Below, piece by piece: positions 1 to 9,019 of a DNA stretch of 33,229 nt (the first letter of the stretch is position 1; each line of letters starts with the position of its first letter). Made by a program: the position numbers and the translations under genes. The DNA is taken from positions 1 to 33,229 of the forward strand of contig CANQMY010000001.1 of NCBI GenBank assembly GCA_947625075.1, in the 5' to 3' direction. Source of the stretch: an uncultured Clostridia bacterium. GTDB lineage: Bacteria > Bacillota > Clostridia > TANB77 > CAG-508. Under the pieces are notes generated by a model that saw nothing but the letters and a program-made list of their open reading frames with translations, had not been told where the DNA came from and made no database searches.

Positions 1-433
1 AAAATATATTGAATTCCCTATACTTTTAAAGATTTTTATTTTTTATGTATGGTTTCATTTTTTCGTTTTTCAAATATGTTCTATATTGTCTTTTTGACTA
101 GATTTTTATTTTTTATCAAAATACAATTTTTTTTACTATTTTACTATAAATCTTTCAAAATCTAATAGTTTTTATTACTTATAAAAACTTATTAATTTTT
201 ATATAAAAGTTAAATTTTTTTCTTTTTTTTATATATAATTTTATTATTTTACATTCTTTTTTATCATTTTTTAACTTTATAAAATTATTTTTATTTATTA
301 TCTACTATTAATTTTTTATTATATTTATTTTATTAATTATTAATTATTATTTATTAATTTTTATTTATTATTTATTATTTATTTTTTATTTTTTATTATT
401 TATTATTATTTATTTTTATTATTTTATTTAATT
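1..433. other. AT-rich low-complexity intergenic stretch, no gene seen
   Basis: This stretch is almost entirely A and T, with runs such as TTTATTATTTATT repeated imperfectly from about 300 to 430. I find no open frame with a ribosome binding site, no RNA-gene fold and no parS-like CACGTG-centred palindrome. It lies downstream of the leftward parAB operon terminator. The window edge cuts it, so it could be the flank of something outside. Confidence 0.6.
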
Positions 434-466
434 AAAAAAAATATAAACACTTTTTCGTGTCTATAT
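434..466 (-). terminator. Intrinsic terminator of the parA-parB-DUF4446 operon
   Basis: Read on the minus strand, ATAGACAC and GTGTTTAT pair around a GAAAAA loop and are followed by a run of T (A run at 434-440 on the plus strand). It lies just after the stop codon of the leftward gene ending at 479. The plus strand also has T residues after the stem, so it may work both ways. Confidence 0.7.
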
Positions 467-478
467 TTTTTATATTTT

Positions 479-949
479 TTATTTTTTATTTTTAGCTATA
501 TTTAGTGCTTCTTTTTCTTCTGATGATAATTTTTCCTTACATGTACCTTTTATAATTAATTTGCTATAAACATTTGAATAGTCAGCTCCATAAATACTAT
601 TAATTATTATTCCATTATTTTCTTCATCTAATAATGCTAATGCAAAGCTTAAATTATTTTTAGTATTATTATATTGATTATATTTAATTAATCCTATTTT
701 TTTTAAATTTTTATTTATTTCTTGGTTTATTTCATTACAATATTTAATAATTTGATCATCTTTTTTATCTAAATCATTTACTTTAGCTATATAATTTTTT
801 AATATATCTGAAATATTTTCACCATTTCCTAATCTAATTGCTAATTTTTCATATTTTAATTTAGTTCTTAAAGTAATATAAATACTTATTAATGAAATAA
901 TTAAGGAAATACATGCTAGAATTATTAAAAAAAAATTTAAATCTCTCAA
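479..949 (-). CDS. DUF4446 family membrane-anchored protein
   Basis: The 156-residue protein has one N-terminal membrane segment (about residues 5-27), a polar, Lys/Asn-rich middle, and a C-terminal domain with the pattern LSFALALLDEENNGIIINSI followed by a YSKLI segment. This resembles the DUF4446 family, usually found beside parB in Firmicutes; its function is unknown. It starts with TTG directly after the parB stop codon, with AAAGGA inside the parB end as ribosome binding site, so translation is probably coupled to parB. It is the last gene of the operon and is followed by a terminator. The family call rests on the C-terminal motif and the parB neighbourhood. Confidence 0.75.
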   Translation of the reverse strand: MRDLNFFLIILACISLIISLISIYITLRTKLKYEKLAIRLGNGENISDILKNYIAKVNDLDKKDDQIIKYCNEINQEINKNLKKIGLIKYNQYNNTKNNLSFALALLDEENNGIIINSIYGADYSNVYSKLIIKGTCKEKLSSEEKEALNIAKNKK

Positions 950-1813
950 TTATTGTTCCTTTCTAATAATATCTAATATTCTTTCTAATTCTTCATTAGA
1001 GGAATATTGTATAACTATTTTTCCACTTCTAGGGCCAGCATTAAGCTTAACTTTAGTACCAAAAAAATTTCTAAATGAATCTTCTATATCTCTATATACA
1101 GCTTCATATTTTTTATCTTTTTTTTGTAATTTCTTTTTATTTTTTACAGTTCTTTCAATATCTCTAACCGTTCCACCATTTTCAATAATTTTTAGAGCTG
1201 TTTCATATTGTATATCATTATCAGTAATTGCCATAAGAGACCTACAATGACCTTCTGTTAATTTTCCATCAAGTGCAAGTTGTATAACTCTTGGATCCAA
1301 ATTTAGTATTCTTAAAGTATTAGTTACATTTGTTCTACTTATACCCAATTTATCAGCTAAATCTTGTTGTCTTAAATTATAATTATCAATTAATTGTTTA
1401 TATCCAACTGCTTTTTCAATAGGATTTAAATTTTCTCTTTGAATATTCTCAATTAATGATATTTCTTTGTTTCTTTGTTCATCTTCATTTCTAACAAGGC
1501 ATGGCATTTCAGTTAATCCTGCTTTTTTTGCAGCTCTCCAACGTCTTTCTCCTGCAATTATTTTATAGAATTTACCTTTATTTTCTACAATAATTGGTTG
1601 TAATATACCATATCTTTTTATAGATTGAGCTAATTCTTCAATAGATTCTTCATTAAATGTTTTTCTAGCTTGCTCTGTATTTGGTTCTATATCTACAATT
1701 TTAATATTTTTTATTTTTTCTCCTTCATTAGTGCTTTCATTTATTTCTTTAAGAACTTTACTTTCTGAAAATAAAGCATCTAATCCTCTTCCTAATCCTG
1801 AGTTTTTTGCCAT
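950..1813 (-). CDS. parB: Chromosome-partitioning protein ParB (Spo0J)
   Basis: ParB binds parS sites near the origin, spreads as a CTP-dependent clamp and loads SMC, working with ParA in chromosome segregation. The 287-residue protein has the usual layout. An N-terminal ParB/Srx domain carries the GERRWRAAKKAG box (about residues 88-99). A central helix-turn-helix domain contains LADKLGISRTNVTNTLRIL, then TEGHCRSLMAI. A C-terminal dimerisation segment ends the protein. The start ATG is preceded by AAAGGAG. It lies 18 nt after parA and overlaps the translation signals of the DUF4446 gene. I saw no consensus parS palindrome in the window, though I could not scan exhaustively. Confidence 0.96.
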   Translation of the reverse strand: MAKNSGLGRGLDALFSESKVLKEINESTNEGEKIKNIKIVDIEPNTEQARKTFNEESIEELAQSIKRYGILQPIIVENKGKFYKIIAGERRWRAAKKAGLTEMPCLVRNEDEQRNKEISLIENIQRENLNPIEKAVGYKQLIDNYNLRQQDLADKLGISRTNVTNTLRILNLDPRVIQLALDGKLTEGHCRSLMAITDNDIQYETALKIIENGGTVRDIERTVKNKKKLQKKDKKYEAVYRDIEDSFRNFFGTKVKLNAGPRSGKIVIQYSSNEELERILDIIRKEQ

Positions 1814-1831
1814 TTTTCTACTCCTTTATTT

Positions 1832-2593
1832 TTATTTATTCTTTTTTAAAATTTCTTTTGCCAATTTCTCATAGCTTTTAGCTCCTTTTGATCTTGGATC
1901 ATATACAGAAATTGGTAATCCATAACTTGGTGCCTCACTTAATCTTATATTTCTTGGTATTACTGTTTCAAATACTTTGTTTTCAAAATATCTATTAACT
2001 TCTTTAACTACTTGATTTGATAATTTTGTTCTAGCATCAAACATTGTTAAAACTGCACCTTCAATGCTTAAATTTCTATTATAATATTTTCTTACTAAAT
2101 CAATTGTCTTTAATAATTCTCCTACTCCTTCTAACGCAAAATATTCACACTGAACTGGAATTAAAACACTATCAGATGCTGTTAATGCATTTATTGTAAT
2201 TAATCCTAATGATGGCGGACAATCTATAAAAATAAAATTATAATGTTCTTTTACTTTATCTAATTGTTGCTTTAACCTATACTCTCTATTCATTGCGCTA
2301 ACTAATTCTACTTCCGCTCCTGCCAAACTCATGTTCGTAGGGCAAATGTCTAAGTTCTTTATTTTTCCTGTTTGAATAGTGTTATGAACTTCGACATCAT
2401 TTATAAGTATATCATAAGTCGAAAACTCACAATTTTTATCTATTCCTACTCCACTTGTAGCATTACCTTGTGGGTCTGCATCAACAAGTAAAACTTTTTT
2501 TCCTTTTTTAGCAAGTAAAGCTGCTATATTAATTGCTGTTGTAGTTTTTCCTACTCCGCCTTTTTGATTTGCAATAGAAATTATTTTACCCAA
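1832..2593 (-). CDS. parA: Chromosome-partitioning ATPase ParA (Soj)
   Basis: A ParA/Soj ATPase that drives origin segregation with ParB and, in Firmicutes, influences DnaA activity. The deviant Walker A motif KGGVGKTTT lies at about residues 10-18, followed by DADPQGNAT, the Walker B-like FIFIDCPPSLG, and a C-terminal IPRNIRLSEAPSYG block typical of chromosomal Soj. The open frame extends upstream to 2662. I choose TTG at 2593 because GGAGGAG lies 8 nt before it and homologues begin with GKIISIANQKGG. The resulting 253 residues match the usual family length. Its promoter lies inside the rsmG terminator just upstream. Confidence 0.95.
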   Translation of the reverse strand: MGKIISIANQKGGVGKTTTAINIAALLAKKGKKVLLVDADPQGNATSGVGIDKNCEFSTYDILINDVEVHNTIQTGKIKNLDICPTNMSLAGAEVELVSAMNREYRLKQQLDKVKEHYNFIFIDCPPSLGLITINALTASDSVLIPVQCEYFALEGVGELLKTIDLVRKYYNRNLSIEGAVLTMFDARTKLSNQVVKEVNRYFENKVFETVIPRNIRLSEAPSYGLPISVYDPRSKGAKSYEKLAKEILKKNK

Positions 2594-2618
2594 TTTTATC
2601 TCCTCCAGTCTACGTATT

Positions 2619-2647
2619 ATAATACAAAAAAATGAACAATCTGTCAA
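2619..2647 (-). promoter_or_regulatory. parA-parB promoter, overlapping the rsmG terminator
   Basis: On the minus strand TTGACA (2647-2642) and TATTAT (2624-2619) are separated by exactly 17 nt. The -35 hexamer lies in the loop of the hairpin that ends rsmG. The predicted leader is only about 20 nt, ending in the GGAGGAG ribosome binding site of parA. Confidence 0.7.
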
Positions 2648-2661
2648 CAACAAATTGTTCA
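2626..2661 (-). terminator. Intrinsic terminator after rsmG
   Basis: TGAACAAT (2633-2640) and ATTGTTCA (2654-2661) form a perfect 8-bp stem with a 13-nt loop, followed on the minus strand by seven T. It lies 10 nt after the rsmG stop. Confidence 0.8.
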
Positions 2662-2670
2662 TAAAAAAAA

Positions 2671-3357
2671 CTATTTTATTGGATCTTTAGCAGGTATTCC
2701 AGCTTTTCTAGGATATTTAAAATTAATTTTACCTATTTTTCTTATTATAATAATATTCCTTTCTATTTCTGAATTAGGTAAGTAAAAATTATCAATCTTT
2801 TCGATTTTTCCTCCTAATTCCTTTATAGCCCCTTTTGCACTATTTAATTCTTCATTAATATTTGGACCTTTCATGCAAATACATATTCCTCCAACTTTTA
2901 CAAAAGGCATTAAATATTCTAGAAGTGTACTTAAATTGGCAACTGCCCTTGATGTTGCAACATCATATTTTTCTCTATACATGTTATTTCTTCCTATGTC
3001 TTCTGCTCTTGTATGAATTGCTTGAATTTTATTTAGACCTAAACTTTCAATTACATTATTTAAAAAATTAATTCTTTTATTTAATGAATCAACTAATGTA
3101 ATATCTAATGTTTCATCCATAATTTTTAATGGAATTCCTGGAAACCCAGCTCCTGTACCAATATCGATTATTTTTTGATTTTTTTCTATATATTTAAGTA
3201 TCGAAATAGAATCAATGAAATGTTTTAAAATAATCTCATCCTCATCAGTAATAGCTGTTAAATTTATTTTCTTATTCCATTCTATTAATAGATCTTTATA
3301 TGTATTAAATAAATTATTTTTATCTTGATCAATTTTAATTATATCTTTAACATTCAT
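2671..3357 (-). CDS. rsmG: 16S rRNA (guanine527-N7)-methyltransferase RsmG
   Basis: RsmG (GidB) methylates G527 of 16S rRNA with S-adenosylmethionine; loss gives low-level streptomycin resistance in several bacteria. The 228-residue protein carries the SAM-binding motif IDIGTGAGFPGIPLKI at about residues 65-80 and later the family segments SRAVANLSTLLEYLMPF and CMKGPN. Its ATG follows the mnmG stop by one base, so the two are translated together as in most Firmicutes. The length is normal. Confidence 0.96.
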   Translation of the reverse strand: MNVKDIIKIDQDKNNLFNTYKDLLIEWNKKINLTAITDEDEIILKHFIDSISILKYIEKNQKIIDIGTGAGFPGIPLKIMDETLDITLVDSLNKRINFLNNVIESLGLNKIQAIHTRAEDIGRNNMYREKYDVATSRAVANLSTLLEYLMPFVKVGGICICMKGPNINEELNSAKGAIKELGGKIEKIDNFYLPNSEIERNIIIIRKIGKINFKYPRKAGIPAKDPIK

Positions 3358-3358
3358 A

Positions 3359-5242
3359 TTATTTATTACCTCTTTTTATAGTTTCTAAATATATCAAAAG
3401 AACAGATATATCAGCAGGAGAAACTCCTGAGATTCTCGATGCTTGACCAACTGATATTGGTTTAATCTTATTTAATTTTTGTCTTGCTTCTATTCTTAGT
3501 CCTTTTATATTTTCATAATCAATATTTTCATCTAATTTTTTATTTTCTAGCTTTTTAAATTTTTCTACTTGTTCTTCTTCTAATTTTATATATCCCTCAT
3601 ATTTAATGGAAATATTAACTTCTTCCATAACTTCTTTTTCCATATTTGGTCTATCAACATCAATTTCTTGTAATTTAAAATAATCTAATTCCGTTCTTTT
3701 TAATAAATCCGCCATTTTTACTCCTGTTGTAATAATACTAGAGTTATTTTTTTCTAAAAACTTATTTACTTTTTCATTTGGTTTTATTATCGTATTATTT
3801 AATCTTTTTATTTCTTTTTCAATCATATCCTTTTTTTCCAAGAATTTTTTATATCTTTCTTCACTTATAAGGCCTATTTTGTATCCAATCTCAGTTAATC
3901 TTAAATCTGCATTATCTTGTCTTAAAAGTAGTCTATATTCTGCACGGGATGTCATCATTCTATATGGTTCATTTGTACCTTTTGTAACGATGTCATCGAT
4001 AAGAACACCTATATATGCTTGTGATCTATCTAATATAATAGGTTCTTTTCCCTTTATTTTTAATGAAGCATTTATACCTGCTATTAACCCTTGTGATGCT
4101 GCTTCTTCATAACCAGAAGTACCATTTATCTGTCCAGCAAAAAACATTCCTTCAATTTTTTTATGTTCTAATGATAGTTTCAATTCTTGTGGATCTATAC
4201 AATCATACTCAATAGCATATGCAGGTCTTGTAAACTCTACATGTTCCATTCCTGGAATAGTTCTATACATTGCAATTTGTACTTCTTCTGGAAGAGAAGA
4301 ACTCATACCTTGAACATACATTTCATCTGTGTCTCTTCCTATTGGTTCTATAAATAACTGATGTCTTTCTTTATCTGCAAATCTAACAACTTTGTCTTCT
4401 ATTGATGGACAATATCTTGGGCCTGTTCCATGTATTTTTCCAGAATATAAAGGAGATTTATCTAAATTTTTTCTGATAATATTATGAGTATTTTCATTAG
4501 TATATGTCAAATAACATGGAAGTTGATTATCACATTTATTAAAACTATTCTCCATTGAAAAAGGAACAATCTCTTCATCCCCTTCTTGAATTTGCATCTT
4601 TTCAAAATCTAAGCTTCTTTTATTAACTCTTGCAGGAGTTCCTGTTTTAAATCTATTAATTTTTATTCCTAAATCTTTTAAAATTCTCGTTAAACTATTT
4701 GCAGCAGCTACTCCATCTGGTCCACTTGAATATGACACATCACCTATATGTATCATTCCACCTAAATATGTACCAGTAGCTAAAATAACCGCTTTAACAT
4801 CATAAACTGCTCCAATGTTTGTTTCAATAGATTTAACTTTATTATTTTCTACATTAATATTAACAATCTCAGCTTGTTTTAAAAATAAATTTTCTTGTTT
4901 TTCCAATGTATGCTTCATTTCTGCTTGATATCTTTTTCTATCTGCTTGAGCTCTCAAAGAATATACTGCCGGACCTTTAGATGTATTAAGCATTTTTAAT
5001 TGTACAAAAGTTTTATCAATATTTTTTCCCATCTCGCCACCTAAGCAGTCTATTTCTCTAACGATATGTCCTTTTGAACTTCCTCCAATATGTGGATTGC
5101 AAGGCATATTAGCAACTGCCTCTAAGCTAATAGAAAATATTAGTGTTTTCATTCCCATCCTTGCACATGCAAGACCCGCTTCACATCCTGCATGTCCTGC
5201 TCCAATAACAGCCACGTCATACATTCCAGCATTATAACTCAT
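3359..5242 (-). CDS. mnmG: tRNA uridine-5-carboxymethylaminomethyl modification enzyme MnmG
   Basis: MnmG (GidA) is the FAD-dependent partner of MnmE in making the cmnm5 group on wobble uridine 34 of some tRNAs. The 627-residue length is typical. The FAD Rossmann motif VIGAGHAGCEAG lies at about residues 13-24. The family signatures NPHIGGSSKGH and AGQINGTSGYEEAASQG are present, and the C-terminal helical domain that contacts MnmE ends the protein (QASRISGVSPADISVLL). AAGGAG precedes the ATG. It is operonic with rsmG downstream and separated from mnmE by 157 nt of AT-rich DNA with no clear terminator. Confidence 0.97.
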   Translation of the reverse strand: MSYNAGMYDVAVIGAGHAGCEAGLACARMGMKTLIFSISLEAVANMPCNPHIGGSSKGHIVREIDCLGGEMGKNIDKTFVQLKMLNTSKGPAVYSLRAQADRKRYQAEMKHTLEKQENLFLKQAEIVNINVENNKVKSIETNIGAVYDVKAVILATGTYLGGMIHIGDVSYSSGPDGVAAANSLTRILKDLGIKINRFKTGTPARVNKRSLDFEKMQIQEGDEEIVPFSMENSFNKCDNQLPCYLTYTNENTHNIIRKNLDKSPLYSGKIHGTGPRYCPSIEDKVVRFADKERHQLFIEPIGRDTDEMYVQGMSSSLPEEVQIAMYRTIPGMEHVEFTRPAYAIEYDCIDPQELKLSLEHKKIEGMFFAGQINGTSGYEEAASQGLIAGINASLKIKGKEPIILDRSQAYIGVLIDDIVTKGTNEPYRMMTSRAEYRLLLRQDNADLRLTEIGYKIGLISEERYKKFLEKKDMIEKEIKRLNNTIIKPNEKVNKFLEKNNSSIITTGVKMADLLKRTELDYFKLQEIDVDRPNMEKEVMEEVNISIKYEGYIKLEEEQVEKFKKLENKKLDENIDYENIKGLRIEARQKLNKIKPISVGQASRISGVSPADISVLLIYLETIKRGNK

Positions 5243-5399
5243 TTTATTTCTCCTTTTATTACATTTTTTTATTTTAATTAGTTATTTATGAAACATAAAC
5301 ATAAAAATAAATTTTTTTATTATATAAATTAAACTTTTTATTTATTTTCTTATATTTTATTATTATTTTTTTTGTTCGTTTTTCATTAAATCTTATTTT

Positions 5400-6773
5400 C
5401 TACTTTCCTAAACAAAATCTTTTAAATATTTCATTTATTATATCTTCAGTTACATTCTTACCTGTAATTTCTCCTAAATTTTCTAAAGCTTGTTTAATAT
5501 AAATTGATGATATATCTATAGGCATATTTTTCCCAACTGCATCTATTCCCTTTATTATATTTTCTTTTGCTTTAATTATTTGATTTTTATGTCGTTCATT
5601 TGTAATTAAAACATTATTATCATTAAATATATCATTTATTTTAAACATTTCACTTAATTTTTTATATAATTCATCTATTCCTTCTTTTTTTAAAGCAGAA
5701 ATTTTAATTGTTGGTTTACATAATTTTAGTATTTCTTTTTCTATAGTATTTTCTTTTTGTTTTATGTCAACTTTATTTAGAACTATTATTGCGTTTTTAT
5801 CTTTTATAATTTTTATTATCTCTTCATCTTCTTTTTCTAGTTGTTTTGATAAATCAAAAATTGCAATTATTAAATCACTTTCATTAGCAAGCTTTTTACT
5901 TTTTTCTACTCCTATTTTTTCTATAATATTGTCTGTCTCTCTTATTCCTGCAGTATCTATTAATTTTAAAGAAATTCCATCAATATTTATATATTCTTCT
6001 ATGGAATCTCTTGTTGTACCTTCTATATCACTAACAATTGCCCTATCTTCATCTAATATAGCATTTAATAAAGATGATTTTCCCGAATTTGGTTTTCCAA
6101 ATATAACTGTCTTAATTCCATCTCTAATTAATTTTCCTCTATCAAAACTTTTTTCTAATTCATCAAGCATGTTTTTTATTTTTTCTAACTTAATAACAGT
6201 TTCTTTATTTGTTATTTCAGGTACATCGTATTCTGGATAGTCTAATATTACTTCAATATTAACCATCACATCAGTAATTTCCTTTTCTATACTTTCTATT
6301 TTTTCAGATAGCTTACCCTGAAGTCCTTTTATTGATTCTTGTGCTTCTTTTTTTGATTTAGAATTTATTAAATCAATAACAGACTCAGCCTGTGCAAGAT
6401 CAATTCTTCCATTTAAAAAAGCTCTTTTTGTAAATTCTCCTGGTTCTGCTAATTCTGCTCCATAGTTTAAGCAATTTTCTAAAATTCTTCTTTCCACTAT
6501 CATTCCACCATGAGTATTAATTTCACACATATTTTCTCTCGTAAAGCTATGAGGGCTTACAAAATATGAAACTAAAACTTCATCTATTATTTCATTATTT
6601 TTAGGATTTATAATATTTCCATATTTAATTGTGTATCCTTTTATTTTACTATCTTTATTTTTTGGTATAAATATTTTATTTAATATTTCAAAGCAATTTT
6701 TTCCGGACATCCTTATTATTCCAATTCCACTATTCCCTGCTCCTGTTGATATTGCAACAATTGTATTTTCCAT
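5400..6773 (-). CDS. mnmE: tRNA modification GTPase MnmE
   Basis: MnmE (TrmE) is the dimeric GTPase that works with MnmG on tRNA wobble uridine 34. The 457 residues comprise an N-terminal folate-binding domain (TISTGAGNSGIGIIRMSG-like start), a helical domain, and an inserted G domain with G1 GKPNSGKSS (about residue 228), the DTAGIR switch region and NKVD. It ends with the catalytic FCLGK motif. The ribosome binding site is AGGAG about 9 nt before the ATG. A terminator hairpin separates it from the jag operon, so it probably has its own promoter. Confidence 0.96.
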   Translation of the reverse strand: MENTIVAISTGAGNSGIGIIRMSGKNCFEILNKIFIPKNKDSKIKGYTIKYGNIINPKNNEIIDEVLVSYFVSPHSFTRENMCEINTHGGMIVERRILENCLNYGAELAEPGEFTKRAFLNGRIDLAQAESVIDLINSKSKKEAQESIKGLQGKLSEKIESIEKEITDVMVNIEVILDYPEYDVPEITNKETVIKLEKIKNMLDELEKSFDRGKLIRDGIKTVIFGKPNSGKSSLLNAILDEDRAIVSDIEGTTRDSIEEYINIDGISLKLIDTAGIRETDNIIEKIGVEKSKKLANESDLIIAIFDLSKQLEKEDEEIIKIIKDKNAIIVLNKVDIKQKENTIEKEILKLCKPTIKISALKKEGIDELYKKLSEMFKINDIFNDNNVLITNERHKNQIIKAKENIIKGIDAVGKNMPIDISSIYIKQALENLGEITGKNVTEDIINEIFKRFCLGK

Positions 6774-6804
6774 TATTCATAACTCCTATTTATTACTTAA
6801 TATT

Positions 6805-6862
6805 AAAATATAAAAAGTCAAAGCAAGATTGTTTTTTACAACTAAATCTCGAACTTTGACTT
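6805..6862 (-). terminator. Long hairpin terminator after jag
   Basis: AAGTCAAAG (6815-6823) pairs with CTTTGACTT (6854-6862), and inside it AGATT pairs with AATCT, giving an interrupted long stem. On the minus strand it is followed by TTTTTATATTTT. It ends the rpmH-rnpA-yidD-yidC-jag unit before mnmE. Confidence 0.72.
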
Positions 6863-6878
6863 CGAATTTATAATTTAT

Positions 6879-7571
6879 TTATTTTTTTAAATCTACTACT
6901 AATTTTCTATGTGGCTCTTCGCCTATACTATAAGTAGTAATATTTTTACTGTTTTGAAGTTCTGTATGTAATATTTTTCTTTCATAAGCTGTCATTGGCT
7001 CTAAAACAACTTTTCTTTTTGTTCTTAAAACCGTTTTTTCTAATTTTTTTGCTAATTCTTTTAAAGTATTCTCTCTTTTTGATTTATAATCACAAATATC
7101 TAAAGAAATTCTTACTCTGTCATTAACATCTTTATTTGCTATTGCTGTTAATATTGTTTGAAGAGAATTAATTATATCTCCTCTATATCCAATTAATTTG
7201 TTTGAATTTTCACCTGTAATATTAATTTCAATTAAATTATTATTTTTATTTATTTCATAATCTATATCTTTAAATACCTTTACAAAATCATCCAAAAATT
7301 TTGATAGATTATTTTTTGCTAAATTATAATTTTCTTCACTTAATATTTTTTCTTCACTATTTACTTTTCTTTTTTCTATAGCAGCTTGTACATTTTCTTT
7401 TAATGTTAGTTCTACTTTAACCACTCTTGGAGAAAGAATGCTATAAAAACTTCTTTTATCTTCATTTTCTAAAACTTTTATTTCTACATCTTGTCTTGAG
7501 CATCCTAATTCTTTTAATCCCTTTTCTATTGCTTCATTTGATGTTTTTCCTTCTGATATTATAGATTCCAT
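6879..7571 (-). CDS. jag: RNA-binding protein Jag/KhpB (Jag-N, KH, R3H)
   Basis: Jag (KhpB/EloR) is an RNA-binding regulator linked to cell elongation, commonly encoded after yidC. The 230 residues have a Jag-N domain (SEGKTSNEAIEKGLKELG, residues 5-22), a linker, a KH domain with NKLIGYRGDIINSLQTIL (about residues 122-139), and a C-terminal R3H domain ending TTYSIGEEPHRKLVVDL. AGGAGG precedes the ATG by a good distance. It lies 11 nt after yidC in the same operon. Confidence 0.94.
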   Translation of the reverse strand: MESIISEGKTSNEAIEKGLKELGCSRQDVEIKVLENEDKRSFYSILSPRVVKVELTLKENVQAAIEKRKVNSEEKILSEENYNLAKNNLSKFLDDFVKVFKDIDYEINKNNNLIEINITGENSNKLIGYRGDIINSLQTILTAIANKDVNDRVRISLDICDYKSKRENTLKELAKKLEKTVLRTKRKVVLEPMTAYERKILHTELQNSKNITTYSIGEEPHRKLVVDLKK

Positions 7572-7582
7572 ATTTAATCCTC

Positions 7583-8434
7583 CTAGGCATTTTCTTCTTT
7601 TTTATTAAATATTGTATTTATTATAACTCTTTCTAATAGTTGTAGCAAGTTACTTACAAACCAATATAATGATAATCCTAAAGGAGCAATTAAGGCAATG
7701 GCAATAGACATTATAGGCATCATATAGTTCATACTATTAGACATCTGTTGCATACTTTCTAATTGTTCTTCTGTAGTCTCTTCCCCATCTTTTGAAACCT
7801 TTTTTTCTACATTTTTATCTTTCTTATTTTGTGTAAGAGCCATTGAAATTTTTATATTTATAAATGTAGTAATTATATATAAAACAGGAATAATATAAAC
7901 TTTAAAATCATTTAAATTCTGCATTGGAACTTTGCTTAAATTTAAGCCCAAAAAATTCATATTTATATTTACATTTTCATCTTCACTTGACTTAGTTTCA
8001 ATTATTTTAATTTCTGGATATGAAGATGTTTCACCATTTTCTGTAAGCTCTGTTTTATAATTTTCTATAATTCCACTGTCTATTTTTTTCATATATGTTA
8101 AAGGTCTACTTACTAAATAAAATACTGATAAAAATATAAGTAATTGTAATATTCCACTCAAACATCCTGAAAATGGACTTACCTTCTCCCTTTTATATAA
8201 ATCAATAGTTTCTCTATTTAATTTTTCAGGATCATTTTTATATTTTACTTGTAAACTTTTCATCTGCTCTTGAATTTTAGCAGTTTTTTTCATCGTTTTT
8301 TGCTGTTTTATAGTAAAAGGTAATATTATTAATTTCAATAATATTGAAAATATTATAATTGCCCAACCATAATTTTGAACAAAATTATATATATAATTAA
8401 GTACATAACCTAATAAATTAGCTAAAAAAGACAT
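7583..8434 (-). CDS. yidC: Membrane protein insertase YidC/OxaA
   Basis: YidC inserts and folds membrane proteins, alone or with SecYEG. The 283-residue protein starts with a membrane segment (YGWAIIIFSILLKLIILPF, about residues 22-40) that contains the hydrophilic-groove region, then the conserved cytoplasmic hairpin with KIQEQMKSLQVKYKNDPEKL. Further membrane segments and the C-terminal APLGLSLYWFVSNLLQLLE block follow. There is an unusually polar extracytoplasmic segment at about residues 110-165. No lipoprotein signal (SpoIIIJ-type cysteine) is visible at this start. Confidence 0.95.
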   Translation of the reverse strand: MSFLANLLGYVLNYIYNFVQNYGWAIIIFSILLKLIILPFTIKQQKTMKKTAKIQEQMKSLQVKYKNDPEKLNRETIDLYKREKVSPFSGCLSGILQLLIFLSVFYLVSRPLTYMKKIDSGIIENYKTELTENGETSSYPEIKIIETKSSEDENVNINMNFLGLNLSKVPMQNLNDFKVYIIPVLYIITTFINIKISMALTQNKKDKNVEKKVSKDGEETTEEQLESMQQMSNSMNYMMPIMSIAIALIAPLGLSLYWFVSNLLQLLERVIINTIFNKKEENA

Positions 8435-8447
8435 TAATTTTCTCCTT

Positions 8448-8666
8448 TCATTTTAATAGATCTACTCCACCTTTAGAAAATGGGTTACATTTAAGAAGTC
8501 TTTTAATTCCTAAAATAAAACCTTTTAAAAAACCATATTTTTTAACTGCTTGTTTCATATATTCTGAACAACTCGGATAATATTTACAGTGTATTCCAAA
8601 AGATCCTATAATTGGAGATATTCTTTTTTGATAAAAATTTAATATTTTAATAAAGATTTTTTTCAT
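8448..8666 (-). CDS. yidD: Membrane protein insertion efficiency factor YidD
   Basis: A 72-residue protein of the YidD family (DUF37), a small membrane-associated protein that aids YidC-dependent insertion. It shows an amphipathic N-terminus (YQKRISPIIG), the hallmark CKYYPSCSEYMKQAVKKYG with its cysteines, and RLLKCNPFSKGGVD near the end. The ATG abuts the rnpA stop codon, so the two are translationally linked, and yidC follows 13 nt later. Confidence 0.95.
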   Translation of the reverse strand: MKKIFIKILNFYQKRISPIIGSFGIHCKYYPSCSEYMKQAVKKYGFLKGFILGIKRLLKCNPFSKGGVDLLK

Positions 8667-9008
8667 TTATTTAAAAATTCCTATCTTAAAAAATAAACTT
8701 TTCATATCATTATATATAATTTTATAAGAAAGATTTTCTATAGGTTCTTTTTTATTCCAAATAAATACTAAATCATGTCCTTTTACAGTGTTTTTTTCTA
8801 ACTCTTGATAAACAGCCCTTATCTTTCTTTTTATTTCATTTCTTTTTACAGCTTTGCATAATTTATTACTAATTGCAATTCCAAGTCTATTATAATCATA
8901 TTTATTTTTTAAGTCATATATAATAATTTGTTTTCCTATATAATATTTTCCTTTATTAAAAACATTTTTAAATTCATAATTCATTTTTAAAGTTTTTATT
9001 TTTTTCAT
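8667..9008 (-). CDS. rnpA: Ribonuclease P protein component
   Basis: The protein subunit of RNase P, which helps the RNA subunit remove tRNA 5' leaders. The 113 residues contain the family signature around AVKRNEIKRKIRAVYQE (RNR-like motif, about residues 52-68) and the earlier FKNVFNKGKYYIGKQIIIY. The ribosome binding site AAGGT (9015-9019) directly follows the T run of the rpmH terminator, so only read-through transcripts or those from an unseen promoter express it. Confidence 0.95.
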   Translation of the reverse strand: MKKIKTLKMNYEFKNVFNKGKYYIGKQIIIYDLKNKYDYNRLGIAISNKLCKAVKRNEIKRKIRAVYQELEKNTVKGHDLVFIWNKKEPIENLSYKIIYNDMKSLFFKIGIFK

Positions 9009-9019
9009 ATATATACCTT

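Noticed and set aside
5764..6240. 158-codon plus-strand open frame over mnmE
   Set aside because: It is antisense to the conserved GTPase domain, has no ribosome binding site, and is an open mirror frame caused by AT-rich codon use.
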